Notes under the pieces: generated by a model
The model's input: the letters and a program-made list of their open reading frames with translations, nothing else
Database searches by the model: none
Told to the model about the DNA's origin: nothing
From: an uncultured Alphaproteobacteria bacterium
Lineage (GTDB): Bacteria > Pseudomonadota > Alphaproteobacteria > GCA-2731375
Assembly: GCA_951812805.1 (NCBI GenBank)
Contig: CATOSZ010000001.1
Span: 1,240,001-1,304,000 of the forward strand
Length of the DNA stretch: 64,000 nucleotides
Direction: 5' to 3'
Program-made: the position numbers and the translations under genes
Shown here: one piece after another, positions 29,812-38,308 of the stretch
How positions within the stretch are numbered: the first letter of the stretch is position 1
How the letters are laid out: the number at the start of each line of letters is the position of its first letter

Positions 29812-30136
29812 TTATCCACCAGACGGTGGGAACACATCCTTGTGGCGGTAGAGACGGAAGGGTCCAGGCCTCTCGATTTGGCGGACGACGACATAGTCGC
29901 GCGCCAGGCTCGCGCGGAAGCGATCGAATTCATAGACCCGCGTGCGCTCCATGTCCCCGGCAATCAAGACATGATCGACCCGTCGCTCCGCACCCTTGTT
30001 GAAATGATTGAGATCCACGAGCCGGGGAAAGGTATCGTCGACGCCCGGTAGGGGGGCAAAGCGAAACCGGAAGGGATCGCGCTCCGCCCTGTAGCGGATC
30101 GGGAAGACCGCTGTGTGCGCCTGGTAGAGCGTACGC
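29812..30136 (-). pseudogene. 3' fragment of membrane protein gene cut by IS66 element
   Basis: This leftward frame encodes about 105 residues that begin LYQAHTAVFPIRYRAERDP and end at TAA 29812. It has no start of its own and no domain alone. It is the soluble C-terminal domain of the membrane protein whose 5' part lies at 32665-34015 on the other side of the insertion. Joining the two at the shared GCGTACG sequence keeps the frame and gives ...GLYRT/LYQAH..., a protein of about 555 residues. Confidence 0.85.
30129..30136. repeat. Target-site duplication, left copy
   Basis: GCGTACGC at 30129-30136 matches GCGTACGG at 32665-32672 in 7 of 8 positions, in the same orientation. An 8-bp duplication is standard for IS66-family insertion. 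The core is a palindrome, which makes the exact edge uncertain by a base or two. Confidence 0.65.
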
Positions 30137-30243
30137 ATCCGGTGAGCACCGCCTTGTCGGTGCTCCGGTAATTTCCGAGTCTCCCCTCTTCTGAAGTGGG
30201 CACTTCGTTCGTGTCCACGAGTTTGAAGATGGGCACGAGTTTG

Positions 30244-30630
30244 ATGGTGGACGAAGAAGATCTCCCTGCCGGCGACAGGCGCACGGCGTCCCAGCCCCGG
30301 CGTCGCTGGCCTTTGGCGGAGAAGCGTCGGATTGTCCTGGAGAGCCTGGAGCCGGGCGCGTCGGCATCGGTGGTGGCGCGTCGGCACGATGTGAACGCGA
30401 ACCAGGTGTTCGCCTGGCGCAAGCTCTACCGCGAGGGTTTGCTGGGCGGTGCCGGCGGCCTGGTTCCGGTGACCGTGGTGGCGGACGAGCGGGGTCCCTC
30501 GGCGCCGGCTCCGTCGGTCGGGTCGGGGCGAATGACGATCGAGCTCGGCTGCGGCGCGCGGGTGATGGTGGACGCGGGCGTGGACGCCTCGGCGCTTGGC
30601 CGGGTGTTCTCGGCCCTGGCGCGGCGATGA
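30244..30630 (+). CDS. tnpA: IS66 family accessory protein TnpA (orfA)
   Basis: A 128-residue helix-turn-helix protein. RRRWPLAEKRRIVLESLEPGASASVVARRHDVNANQVFAWRK is the DNA-binding domain found in IS66 and IS3-type orfA proteins (shown only in part by key residues: WPLAEKRRIV and NANQVFAWRK). It is needed with orfB and the transposase for movement. The start is uncertain: GTG 30196, ATG 30229 and ATG 30244 are in frame, and the last puts the conserved domain at its usual distance. Its end overlaps tnpB by ATGA. Confidence 0.85.
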   Translation: MVDEEDLPAGDRRTASQPRRRWPLAEKRRIVLESLEPGASASVVARRHDVNANQVFAWRKLYREGLLGGAGGLVPVTVVADERGPSAPAPSVGSGRMTIELGCGARVMVDAGVDASALGRVFSALARR

Positions 30631-30977
30631 TCCCGGTTCGCGGCGATGTGCGGGTGTGGCTGGCCTCGGGCGTGACGGACATGCGTCGCGGCATGAACAC
30701 GCTGGCCTTGCAGGTCCAGGAGGCGTTGGGCCGGGACCCGCATGCGGGTGACCTGTTTGTCTTCCGGGGCCGTCGGGGCGATCTGTTGAAGATCCTGTGG
30801 CACGACGGGGTGGGCATGTCGCTTTATGCCAAGCGCTTGGAGCACGGCCGCTTCGTCTGGCCGGCGGCTCATGGCGGGGGCGCCGTGGCGATCTCTTCGG
30901 CGCAGCTGGCCTACATGCTGGACGGGATCGACTGGCGTCACCCGCGCTTGACCCGGCGTCCGGAGCGGGCGGGCTGA
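30627..30977 (+). CDS. tnpB: IS66 family protein TnpB (orfB)
   Basis: A 116-residue IS66 Orf2 protein. VWLASGVTDMRRGMNTLALQVQ, LFVFRGRRGDLLKILWHDG and GMSLYAKRLEHGRFVWP are the family's highly conserved segments, all present. It is required for transposition of IS66 elements, though its biochemical role is not settled. The ATG overlaps the tnpA stop, so translation is coupled. Confidence 0.92.
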   Translation: MIPVRGDVRVWLASGVTDMRRGMNTLALQVQEALGRDPHAGDLFVFRGRRGDLLKILWHDGVGMSLYAKRLEHGRFVWPAAHGGGAVAISSAQLAYMLDGIDWRHPRLTRRPERAG

Positions 30978-31048
30978 GGCGCGGCATATCGACTCGGTCG
31001 GCGCAATAGGTCTGGCGGGCGGGCGCGGGGTCTGATTCACTCCCGCCC

Positions 31049-32608
31049 ATGACCAGCGCCGATGTCCTCGAAGAGAACGCCCGCCTGCGCGACGCCCTGG
31101 CCGAGGAACGGGCGGCACGGACGCGGGCCGAACTGGAAGTCGAACATCTGAAGCTGCAGATCGCCAAGCTGCGCCGCGAGCAGTATGGCCGTTCCTCCGA
31201 GCGTGGCGCCCACCTGCTGGAGCAGCTGGAACTGCAACTTGAGGAGCTGGAGACGGCGACGGCCGAGAGCGCGGGCCCGGGCGAGGCCGACGACGGCACG
31301 ACGGTGCGCGGCTTCACCCGACGCAAGCCCAAGCGGGCGCCGCTGCCGGCCCACCTGCCGCGCGAGCGGGTCGTGCTGCCCGGCCCCGAGTTCTGCTCTT
31401 GCTGCGGTGGCGACAAGCTGGTGAAGCTCGGGGAAGACGTCACCGAGAGCCTGGAGCTGGTGCCCCGCCAGTGGAAGGTGGTGCAGACGGTGCGGGAGAA
31501 GTTCAGCTGCCGGGCCTGCGAGACGATCAGCCAGCCGCCGGCGCCGCACCACGCGATCCCGCGCGGGCGCGCCGGTCCCGGCCTGCTGGCGACGGTCCTC
31601 AACGACAAGTTCGCCATGCACCTGCCGCTCACCCGGCAGAGCCGGGCCTTCGCCGCCGAGGGTATCGAGCTCGACGTCTCGACCTTGGCGGATTGGGTCG
31701 GCGCCTGCTGCGCCACGCTTCGGCCGTTGCACGAGCGCATCCGGGCCCATGTGCTGGCCGCCGAACGGCTGCATGGCGACGAGACGCCGGTGCCGGTGCT
31801 GGCCAGGAAGAAGACGGTCAAGGGCAGGATCTGGACCTACGTCCGCGACGACCGTCCCTTCGCCGGCAGCGACCCGCCGGCGGCGCTCTACTTCTACTCC
31901 CGGGATCGGGCCGGCCGGCATCCCCGGGGTCATCTGGAGGTCTGGTCCGGCATCCTCCAGGCCGATGCCTACAGCGGCTTCAACGCCCTCTATGCGAAGG
32001 GACGCCAACCGGCGCCGCTTATCGAGGCCTCGTGCTGGGCTCACAGCCGGCGCAAGTTCTTCGAGCTGGCCGATCTCGGCAAGGCGATCCGGGCGCCGAT
32101 GGCCCGCGACGCGGTGCGCCGCATCGACGAGATCTTCGCCATCGAGGCCGAGATCAACGGCGACACGGCGGAGCGCCGTCGCGGGATCCGCCGGGCCCGC
32201 GTCCGCCCACTGGTCGACGACCTCGGGAAATGGATGCGGACGGAACGCGCCAAACTGTCCTCGGGCAGCGCCGTCGCCAAGGCCATGGATTACATGCTCA
32301 AGCGCTGGCCGAGCTTCACGGCGTTCCTGGCCGACGGTCGCATCTGCCTCACCAACAATGCCGCCGAGCGCGCGCTCCGGGGCATCGCCGTCGGCCGGCG
32401 CAACTGGACCTTCGCCGGTTCCGACCGGGGCGCCGAGCGCGCCGCCGCCGTCTACACCCTGATCGAAACCGCCCGCCTCAACGACGTCGACCCTCGCGCC
32501 TGGTTCGAAGACGTGCTGCGCCGCATCAACGACCATCCGGCAAAGGCGATCGACCAACTCCTGCCCTGGAACTGGAAAGCCGCGACACCCAACAACATCG
32601 CCGCCTGA
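31049..32608 (+). CDS. tnpC: IS66 family DDE transposase TnpC
   Basis: A 519-residue transposase. It has an N-terminal coiled coil of leucine-zipper type (about residues 5-70), a zinc-binding segment (CSCCGG then CRAC), the IS66 central domain with HGDETPVPV holding the first catalytic Asp, ILQADAYSGFNALY with the second Asp, and LTNNAAERALRGIAVGRRNW with the catalytic Glu. The frame is complete, so the element may still be active. It begins 71 bp after tnpB. Confidence 0.93.
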   Translation: MTSADVLEENARLRDALAEERAARTRAELEVEHLKLQIAKLRREQYGRSSERGAHLLEQLELQLEELETATAESAGPGEADDGTTVRGFTRRKPKRAPLPAHLPRERVVLPGPEFCSCCGGDKLVKLGEDVTESLELVPRQWKVVQTVREKFSCRACETISQPPAPHHAIPRGRAGPGLLATVLNDKFAMHLPLTRQSRAFAAEGIELDVSTLADWVGACCATLRPLHERIRAHVLAAERLHGDETPVPVLARKKTVKGRIWTYVRDDRPFAGSDPPAALYFYSRDRAGRHPRGHLEVWSGILQADAYSGFNALYAKGRQPAPLIEASCWAHSRRKFFELADLGKAIRAPMARDAVRRIDEIFAIEAEINGDTAERRRGIRRARVRPLVDDLGKWMRTERAKLSSGSAVAKAMDYMLKRWPSFTAFLADGRICLTNNAAERALRGIAVGRRNWTFAGSDRGAERAAAVYTLIETARLNDVDPRAWFEDVLRRINDHPAKAIDQLLPWNWKAATPNNIAA

Positions 32609-32664
32609 TCCGTTCCCCGCAGCCGCGCTCCGTCAATCCGAGCCGACCGTGGTCTTGGCCGGAT

Positions 32665-32672
32665 GCGTACGG
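32665..32672. repeat. Target-site duplication, right copy
   Basis: GCGTACGG, the partner of GCGTACGC at 30129-30136, with one mismatch at the last base. Confidence 0.65.
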
Positions 32673-34015
32673 TAGAGCCCGATCAGCACGGCCCCCCGTT
32701 CGGCCGCCACATAGGCCGCGAGGTGCGGCATCGGATCGGCTCGCCAATGCGGCGCCGGCCCACCATCGGTCGCGACCAGCGGTCCGACCTCGGCAAAGGC
32801 CAATGTCGTCCCCGGCGCAACCGGTTCGAGCGACCTGAAATAGGCCTGTCTGTAGCTATCGATCTCCTGGTACTGCGGAAACCGGTAGAGGGCCAAGGCC
32901 ACCGCGAAGAGCACGAGAACCCAGCACAGGCCACGACGGAAGGCCCCTCGCATCCCCAGGCCGCCGAGCCAGAGCAACAGCGCTAGATAGAGATAGGGCT
33001 GCAAGCGATGCGGCAACCAGCCGCCGCCGCCCGCCTTGTCGGGAATCGCGAAGAAGAGTGCGACAAACCCCAGGAACACCAGAAGCATGGCGCGGTCGCT
33101 CGGCATGGCCTGGAACTCTTTCCGGCAGCGGAAGACGTGATAGAGGGCGACGCCGATTACAATCAGCAAGGCCATGCCAAAGCCGAGATCGTAGAATGAA
33201 AACGTCCAGAGAAAGCCGGAGAAAAACAGCAGGATCAGGCGATAGAGCACCCCCGAGGTATCCGATAGTGGACTGCCGCTTCCCTCGTTCGTAAGCACGA
33301 ACAGCAGCGCTAGCAGGGCGGCCGGCAACAGAGCCGAAAACGGCGGCACGAGTCGGGAGCGCAATGCGGCCGCTTTCCCCTCGCCTCTGAACGCAATTCC
33401 AGCACGCCACGCCGCCGCAAGCCCAACCGCGAAAAACAGGCACAGGGCGGCAAAAATATGCGTGGCGAGGGTCAGGAACCCGAGGATGGCGAGCCCCGCG
33501 TAGCGCCCGAGCGAGGGCGCGGAATCCGCCCTGAAATAAGCGCCGAGTGCCAAGGTCATGACCAGGATGCCGTAGGAGAAATTGTAAAAACCCAGTTGCA
33601 ACGGCATGCAGAAGGCGAGCGGCACGGCCAACCACAAACATAACCAGGGATCGCGACCGCACCCCCGCGCGGCATAGAACACCGCCAGGGGAAGACCGAC
33701 GACGAAACCGCTCATCACCAGCTTCTCGGCCGTCGCCAGGCCGAACAGCGAACCCAGACCATAGAACGGGCCATAGATCAGGAGGTTGGGATTTGCCCCG
33801 AGATTAAGGTCGAAGTAGCCCCGCAGTGCCTCCGCCCCGCCCGAACCGAAGGCCAGCAGCACCGAGGTGATATAGACGTGCAACGGGCCGTCCAGCGTCG
33901 GGGGATGGTCAAACCACCAGACCAGCACCAGATTAAGCACCGAGACGCCGGCGTAAACGACCGCGCGAGGCCTCGAGGCCGATGCTGGAACCTGCCCGGA
34001 ATCCGCCGACGACAT
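32665..34015 (-). pseudogene. 5' part of polytopic membrane protein (GT-C type), interrupted by IS66
   Basis: The leftward frame starts at ATG 34015 and gives about 450 native residues with roughly ten membrane helices. After the first helix the loop DHPPTLDGPLHVYITS has the acidic residues expected of a GT-C-type transferase. The frame runs on into IS sequence and stops at 32633 with about ten foreign residues. The native C-terminal domain lies at 29812-30136. Intact length would be about 555 residues, similar in plan to the membrane protein at 25658. The truncated product keeps the helices but loses the soluble domain, so it is probably inactive. Confidence 0.82.
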
Positions 34016-34099
34016 GCTTCAGCTCACCACCCGACCCGGCGGGTCCGTGCCCGCCACGCGGTCAGTATGGCGAGGCGCTTCGGGCGCCGCAACGGCGCT

Positions 34100-35965
34100 C
34101 TATGTGACGTCGCGCGCCATTAGGGCGCTCATCCGGCGGGCGAAGGCGGCGGGGTCCGGCAGGGACTCGCCCTCCAGGATTAACGCCTGGTCGAGCAGCA
34201 GCAGGGCCGCATCCTCGATGCCGGCGCCGGCCCCCTCGTCCTTGACCTTGGTGATCAGGCCGCGGATCAGGTCATGGCGCGGATTGATCTCCATGATCCG
34301 CTCCGAGGGCGCGTCGAGCTGTTGCTGCTGTTTCAACAGACGCTCCAGATGCATGTCGAGGGCGCCTTCATCCGCCACCAGGCAGACGGCGCTGTCGGTC
34401 AGGCGGGTGGAGGCCCGCACCTCCTTCACCTGCTCGCCGAGCGCTTGTTTCAACGCCACCGAAAGGGTGGCGATATCGGCCTCACGCGGCGCTTCGGCGG
34501 CCTCGTCGTCCTGGTCCCCGGCTGCCATCTCGTCGAGGTCGGCGGAACCGCGGGTGACGGAGCGGAACGGCGTGCCGTCGAACTCCGGCACCGTGGTCAG
34601 CCAGAAGTTGTCGACGGGATCGGTCAGCAGCAGCACTTCGATGCCGCGGGCCCGGTAGCCTTCCAGTTGCGGGCTGCGGGCGAGCTGGTCGGCATCGTCA
34701 CCGGTGATGTAATAGATCGCCTGCTGCCCGTCCTTCGCCCGCGCTTTGTAGTCGTCGAGGGAGACCCAAGCGCCGGCCTCGGCACTCGTCCGGAAGCGCG
34801 CGATCTTCAAAATCGCCTCCTGACGTTCCTGCTCCTCGTAGATGCCTTCCTTCAGCACCGCACCGAAGGAATCCCAGAAGGTCGTGAAACTCTCGGCGTC
34901 GTCCTTGGCCTTCTTTTCCAGGTCGTTCAGGACGCGGCGGGAAATCGCGCTCTTCAGGTGGGCGAGCATCGGGCTCGTCTGCAGCATTTCGCGGCTGATG
35001 TTGAGCGGCAGGTCCTCGCAATCGACCACGCCCTTGAGGAAGCGCAAATAGGGCGGGATCAGCTCCTGGCAGTCGTCGGTGATGAAGATCCGCTTCACAT
35101 AGAGCTTCACCCGGTTGCGCCGGGCCGGATCGAAGAGGTCGAAGGGCCGCGACGAGGGCACGAACAGCAGCACCGAGTATTCGACCTTGCCTTCCGCCCG
35201 GTAATGCACGGTCAGCCACGGCTCGTCGAAGGCATGCCCGGCATGGCGATAGAACTCGGTGTATTGCTCCTCGGTGACGTCGTTGCGCGAACGGGTCCAG
35301 AGTGCCGAGCCCTGATTGACGACACTCTCCTCCTCTCCGTCGACCAGGGTGATCGGCATGGCGACATGGTCGGAATAGGTCTTGACGATACCCGAGAGCT
35401 TGCCACCCTCGAGCCATTCGTCCTCGCCCTCGCGCAAATGCACCTCGACGGTGGTCCCCCGATCCTCGCGCGTCGCCTCGGCGATGGTAAAGGTGCCGGT
35501 GCCCTCGGAACTCCAGGTCCAGGCCGTCTCATCGCCCGCCTTGCGGCTGGTGACGGCGACGCTGTCGGCAACCATGAAGACCGAGTAGAAGCCGACGCCG
35601 AACTGGCCGATCAAGGCCACGTCCTTGGCGGCATCGCCACTCAGCTGGTCGACGAAGGCGCCGGTGCCGGAGCGCGCAATGGTGCCGAGATCGCGCACCA
35701 GGTCGTCGCGGTCCATGCCGATGCCGTTGTCGGCGATCCGGATCGTCCGGGCATCGCCGTCCAGCGTCACGGTGATGCGAAACTCGGGGTCGGCCTCGGT
35801 CAGCTCCGGGCGCGTGACCGCCGCGTAGCGCAACTTGTCGCAGGCGTCCGACGCGTTCGAAATCAGCTCGCGCAGGAATACCTCCTTGTCGCTGTAGACC
35901 GAATGCACCATCAGCTGGAGGAGTCGCGACACCTCCGCCTGAAATTCCATCCGTTCTTCGCTCAT
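34100..35965 (-). CDS. htpG: Chaperone HtpG (Hsp90)
   Basis: The bacterial Hsp90, an ATP-dependent cytosolic chaperone dimer; 621 residues, normal length. The N-terminal GHKL ATPase has ELISNASDACDKLRY, IADNGIGMDRDDLV and GQFGVGFYSVFMVAD. The middle domain carries LPLNISREMLQ with the catalytic Arg, and the C-terminal domain is intact. Start at ATG 35965. A heat-shock type promoter can be seen about 40 bp upstream. It shares its upstream region with the two-component system on the other strand and ends about 85 bp before the membrane gene start at 34015. Confidence 0.96.
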   Translation of the reverse strand: MSEERMEFQAEVSRLLQLMVHSVYSDKEVFLRELISNASDACDKLRYAAVTRPELTEADPEFRITVTLDGDARTIRIADNGIGMDRDDLVRDLGTIARSGTGAFVDQLSGDAAKDVALIGQFGVGFYSVFMVADSVAVTSRKAGDETAWTWSSEGTGTFTIAEATREDRGTTVEVHLREGEDEWLEGGKLSGIVKTYSDHVAMPITLVDGEEESVVNQGSALWTRSRNDVTEEQYTEFYRHAGHAFDEPWLTVHYRAEGKVEYSVLLFVPSSRPFDLFDPARRNRVKLYVKRIFITDDCQELIPPYLRFLKGVVDCEDLPLNISREMLQTSPMLAHLKSAISRRVLNDLEKKAKDDAESFTTFWDSFGAVLKEGIYEEQERQEAILKIARFRTSAEAGAWVSLDDYKARAKDGQQAIYYITGDDADQLARSPQLEGYRARGIEVLLLTDPVDNFWLTTVPEFDGTPFRSVTRGSADLDEMAAGDQDDEAAEAPREADIATLSVALKQALGEQVKEVRASTRLTDSAVCLVADEGALDMHLERLLKQQQQLDAPSERIMEINPRHDLIRGLITKVKDEGAGAGIEDAALLLLDQALILEGESLPDPAAFARRMSALMARDVT

Positions 35966-36005
35966 CGCCGCAATCGCTCCCTAATGAATTGATGGATCGA
36001 TGCGC

Positions 36006-36035
36006 GATATGTGAGATTTTTCTCGTCCAATCAAG
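36006..36035 (-). promoter_or_regulatory. Candidate RpoH (sigma-32) promoter of htpG
   Basis: On the minus strand, CTTGAT (36030-36035) is followed after 18 bases by CATATC (36006-36011). This is close to the alphaproteobacterial heat-shock pattern CTTG-N17/18-CYTATNT and lies at a fitting distance upstream of the htpG start. Known regulation of htpG in other bacteria supports it. The match in the -10 part is imperfect. Confidence 0.45.
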
Positions 36036-36127
36036 GGGGTGGTTACGATTCCCGTGATAATGACGTGATAGATGAGCGCTATGCTCGCCCGAACAACGAC
36101 GTGAAAACGACCAGGAACGAGGACGCC

Positions 36128-36835
36128 ATGCCCCGACGCGTTCTGGTGATAGAGGACAATCCCGACATCGCCCGACTTTTGAAACTGCATCTGAGAGAAC
36201 TCGGCTGCGACGTGCGCGACGCCCAGGACGGCCATGCCGGCCTGGAAAAGGCCCGTGTCGGCGGCTACGACCTGATCATCCTCGACCTCATGCTGCCAGG
36301 CGTGGAGGGGCTGGAGATCTGCCGCCAGCTCCGTGCCGAAGCGGACCATACGCCGATCCTGATGCTGACCGCCAAGTCGGAGGAGGCGGACCGCGTCGCC
36401 GGCCTGGAGATCGGCGCCGACGACTACCTGACCAAGCCGTTCTCGATCAAGGAACTGGTCGCCCGGGTGAAGGCGATCTTCCGCCGCGTCGACATCATGG
36501 GCCGGGGCAGCGAACAGAACCTCGGCAACCTGACGCTGGGAGAGGTGTGCATCGACTTCGACAAACGCCATGTCGATGTTCGCGGCGCGGCGATCGAGCT
36601 GACGCAGAAAGAATTCGACCTGCTGGGCCAGTTCGCGCGCAATCCGGGCCGCGTCTACAGCCGCACGCAGCTGCTGGACCTGGTCTGGGGCTACGGCCAC
36701 AGCGGCTACGAACATACCGTCAACAGCCACATCAACCGTTTACGCTCGAAGATCGAGAAGGATCCGACGGCGCCGGAATACGTGCTGACGGTCTGGGGGG
36801 TCGGCTACAAATTCGCCGACATCGCCGCGACATGA
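36128..36835 (+). CDS. OmpR-family response regulator
   Basis: A 235-residue two-component regulator. The receiver has VIEDNPDIA for the acidic pocket, the phosphorylated Asp in LIILDLMLPG, and the Lys in YLTKPFS. The C-terminal winged helix has LTQKEFDLLGQFARNPGRVYSR and SHINRLRSKIEKDP with the final VWGVGYKF, all typical of OmpR/PhoB regulators. ATG 36128 follows GAGGA; the frame is open 39 codons further up without domain content. It overlaps the histidine kinase gene by ATGA and so forms one operon with it. The signal is unknown. Confidence 0.92.
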   Translation: MPRRVLVIEDNPDIARLLKLHLRELGCDVRDAQDGHAGLEKARVGGYDLIILDLMLPGVEGLEICRQLRAEADHTPILMLTAKSEEADRVAGLEIGADDYLTKPFSIKELVARVKAIFRRVDIMGRGSEQNLGNLTLGEVCIDFDKRHVDVRGAAIELTQKEFDLLGQFARNPGRVYSRTQLLDLVWGYGHSGYEHTVNSHINRLRSKIEKDPTAPEYVLTVWGVGYKFADIAAT

Positions 36836-38301
36836 CCCACAGCCTGCACGCCCGGCTGATCTGGACCCTGCTGATCCTGCTGGTGCTCGCCGGGACCATG
36901 TTGGTCGGCCTGGCGATCTTCGTCGGCCGTCTGCACGTGGAGGAGGCGAGCCAGCGGCTGAACCGGCATCTCGCCCAGGACATCGTCGCGCACGAGCCCT
37001 TGATGGTCGGCGCGACGGTGAACGCGCCTGCCTTGAAGCAACTGTTCAAGACCCTGATGGTCATCAATCCGCGAATCGAGGTCTATCTGGTCGACACCGA
37101 GGGGCGGGTGCTCGCCTTCGATGCGCCGGAAGACGTCGTGCTGCGCCGCGCAATCGACCTCGCACCGGTGCGCGCCTTCCTCGACGGCACGGGGTCTTTG
37201 CCATTGCGCGGCGACGATCCCCGCCAGACCTCGGGCCGCAAGATCTTCTCCGCCGCGCCGATCGCCGGGCAGAACGGGACCGCCGGCTATCTCTACATCG
37301 TGCTCGCCGGTGGCGCCTGGGAGGGCGTCACCCAGATGATGGAAGAGAGCACGATCCTGCATCTGGCGCTCGGCGCGACGGTGACGGCCCTGCTGGTGAC
37401 GCTCATCATCGGCACGCTGGTGTTCATCGGCCTCACCCGCCGCCTGCGTCGCCTGACCGACGGGGTCGAGCAGTTCCAGCGCAGCGACTTCCAGGCGACG
37501 GAGCATTTGCAACCGCCGGAACGGGTCACTGGCGGCGACGAGATCGACCAGCTCGCACAGGCCTTCGACCGCATGGCACACCGGATCCAAGGCCAGATCA
37601 CCGAGCTGGAGCGGGCCGACGCTTCACGCCGTGAGCTGGTGGCAAACATCAGCCACGACCTGCGCACCCCCATGGCGGCGCTGGCGGGTAGCCTGGAAAC
37701 CCTGGCGATGCTGCCGGCGGGCGAGCGCAAGGAGCATCTGGGCGTCGCCCTGCAGCATGCCGAGCGTTTGAACCGCCTGATCGAGGAACTGTTCGAACTC
37801 GCCCGTCTGGAGAGTGGCGAGCCCCGCCTGAACCTCGAGGCGTTCAGCCTGGCCGAACTGGTGCAGGACGTCGGCCAGAAGTTCGCGCAGCGGGCCGAGC
37901 GGCGCAATCTCCGCCTGGAAACCGACATTCCCGCCCAGGCCGCCTTCGTTCAGGGCGACATCGGCCTGATCGAACGGGTCCTGGAGAACCTGATCGAGAA
38001 CGCCTTGAAATACACGCCGGAGGGCGGCGTCGTGCGCCTGAGCCTGCAGCCCGGCCCGACCGCGACCGCGGCGCGGGTGGCCGACGACGGTATCGGCATC
38101 CCCGAAGACGAGTTGCCCCGCATCTTCGAGCGTGCCTACCGCATCGCCCGCGACGAGCACGGCGGCGCCGAAGGCACCGGCCTCGGCCTCGCCATCGCCC
38201 GGCGGATCCTGCATCTGCACGGCAGCGACATCGAAGTCGAAAGCACCCCCGGCGCCGGCAGCGCCTTCACCTTTGCCCTGCCGACCAAGCAGGCCGCCTG
38301 A
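36832..38301 (+). CDS. Sensor histidine kinase
   Basis: A 489-residue membrane histidine kinase, partner of the regulator upstream. Two membrane helices (about residues 8-30 and 175-200) enclose a periplasmic sensor domain of about 145 residues. Then come HAMP (about 200-255), the H-box ANISHDLRTPMAAL with the phosphorylated His, the N-box NLIENALKYTPEGG, and G-boxes VADDGIGIPEDELPRIFE and GTGLGLAIARRIL. All catalytic motifs are intact. The periplasmic domain has no feature from which I could read the stimulus. Its end is 7 bp from the convergent HyuA-type gene. Confidence 0.93.
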   Translation: MTHSLHARLIWTLLILLVLAGTMLVGLAIFVGRLHVEEASQRLNRHLAQDIVAHEPLMVGATVNAPALKQLFKTLMVINPRIEVYLVDTEGRVLAFDAPEDVVLRRAIDLAPVRAFLDGTGSLPLRGDDPRQTSGRKIFSAAPIAGQNGTAGYLYIVLAGGAWEGVTQMMEESTILHLALGATVTALLVTLIIGTLVFIGLTRRLRRLTDGVEQFQRSDFQATEHLQPPERVTGGDEIDQLAQAFDRMAHRIQGQITELERADASRRELVANISHDLRTPMAALAGSLETLAMLPAGERKEHLGVALQHAERLNRLIEELFELARLESGEPRLNLEAFSLAELVQDVGQKFAQRAERRNLRLETDIPAQAAFVQGDIGLIERVLENLIENALKYTPEGGVVRLSLQPGPTATAARVADDGIGIPEDELPRIFERAYRIARDEHGGAEGTGLGLAIARRILHLHGSDIEVESTPGAGSAFTFALPTKQAA

Positions 38302-38308
38302 ATGCGGA

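Larger units (their letters stand above)
30137..32664 (+). mobile_element. IS66-family insertion sequence, complete, about 2.53 kb
   Basis: The element carries the three standard IS66 genes in order and orientation (orfA, orfB, and the DDE transposase), all open. Its ends start ATCCGGTGAGCACC on the left and ATCCGGCCAAGACC on the right (read inward), an imperfect inverted repeat matching at 10 of 14 positions. A perfect 8-bp hairpin (GAGCACCG with CGGTGCTC, loop CCTTGT) lies just inside the left end. It is flanked by a 7-of-8 target duplication and sits inside a membrane protein gene. The intact genes and near-perfect duplication point to a fairly recent insertion. Confidence 0.88.

Noticed and set aside
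30200..31821. Leftward open frames across the IS66 element
   Set aside because: They are shadows of tnpA, tnpB and tnpC; only the piece left of 30137 belongs to a real (interrupted) gene.
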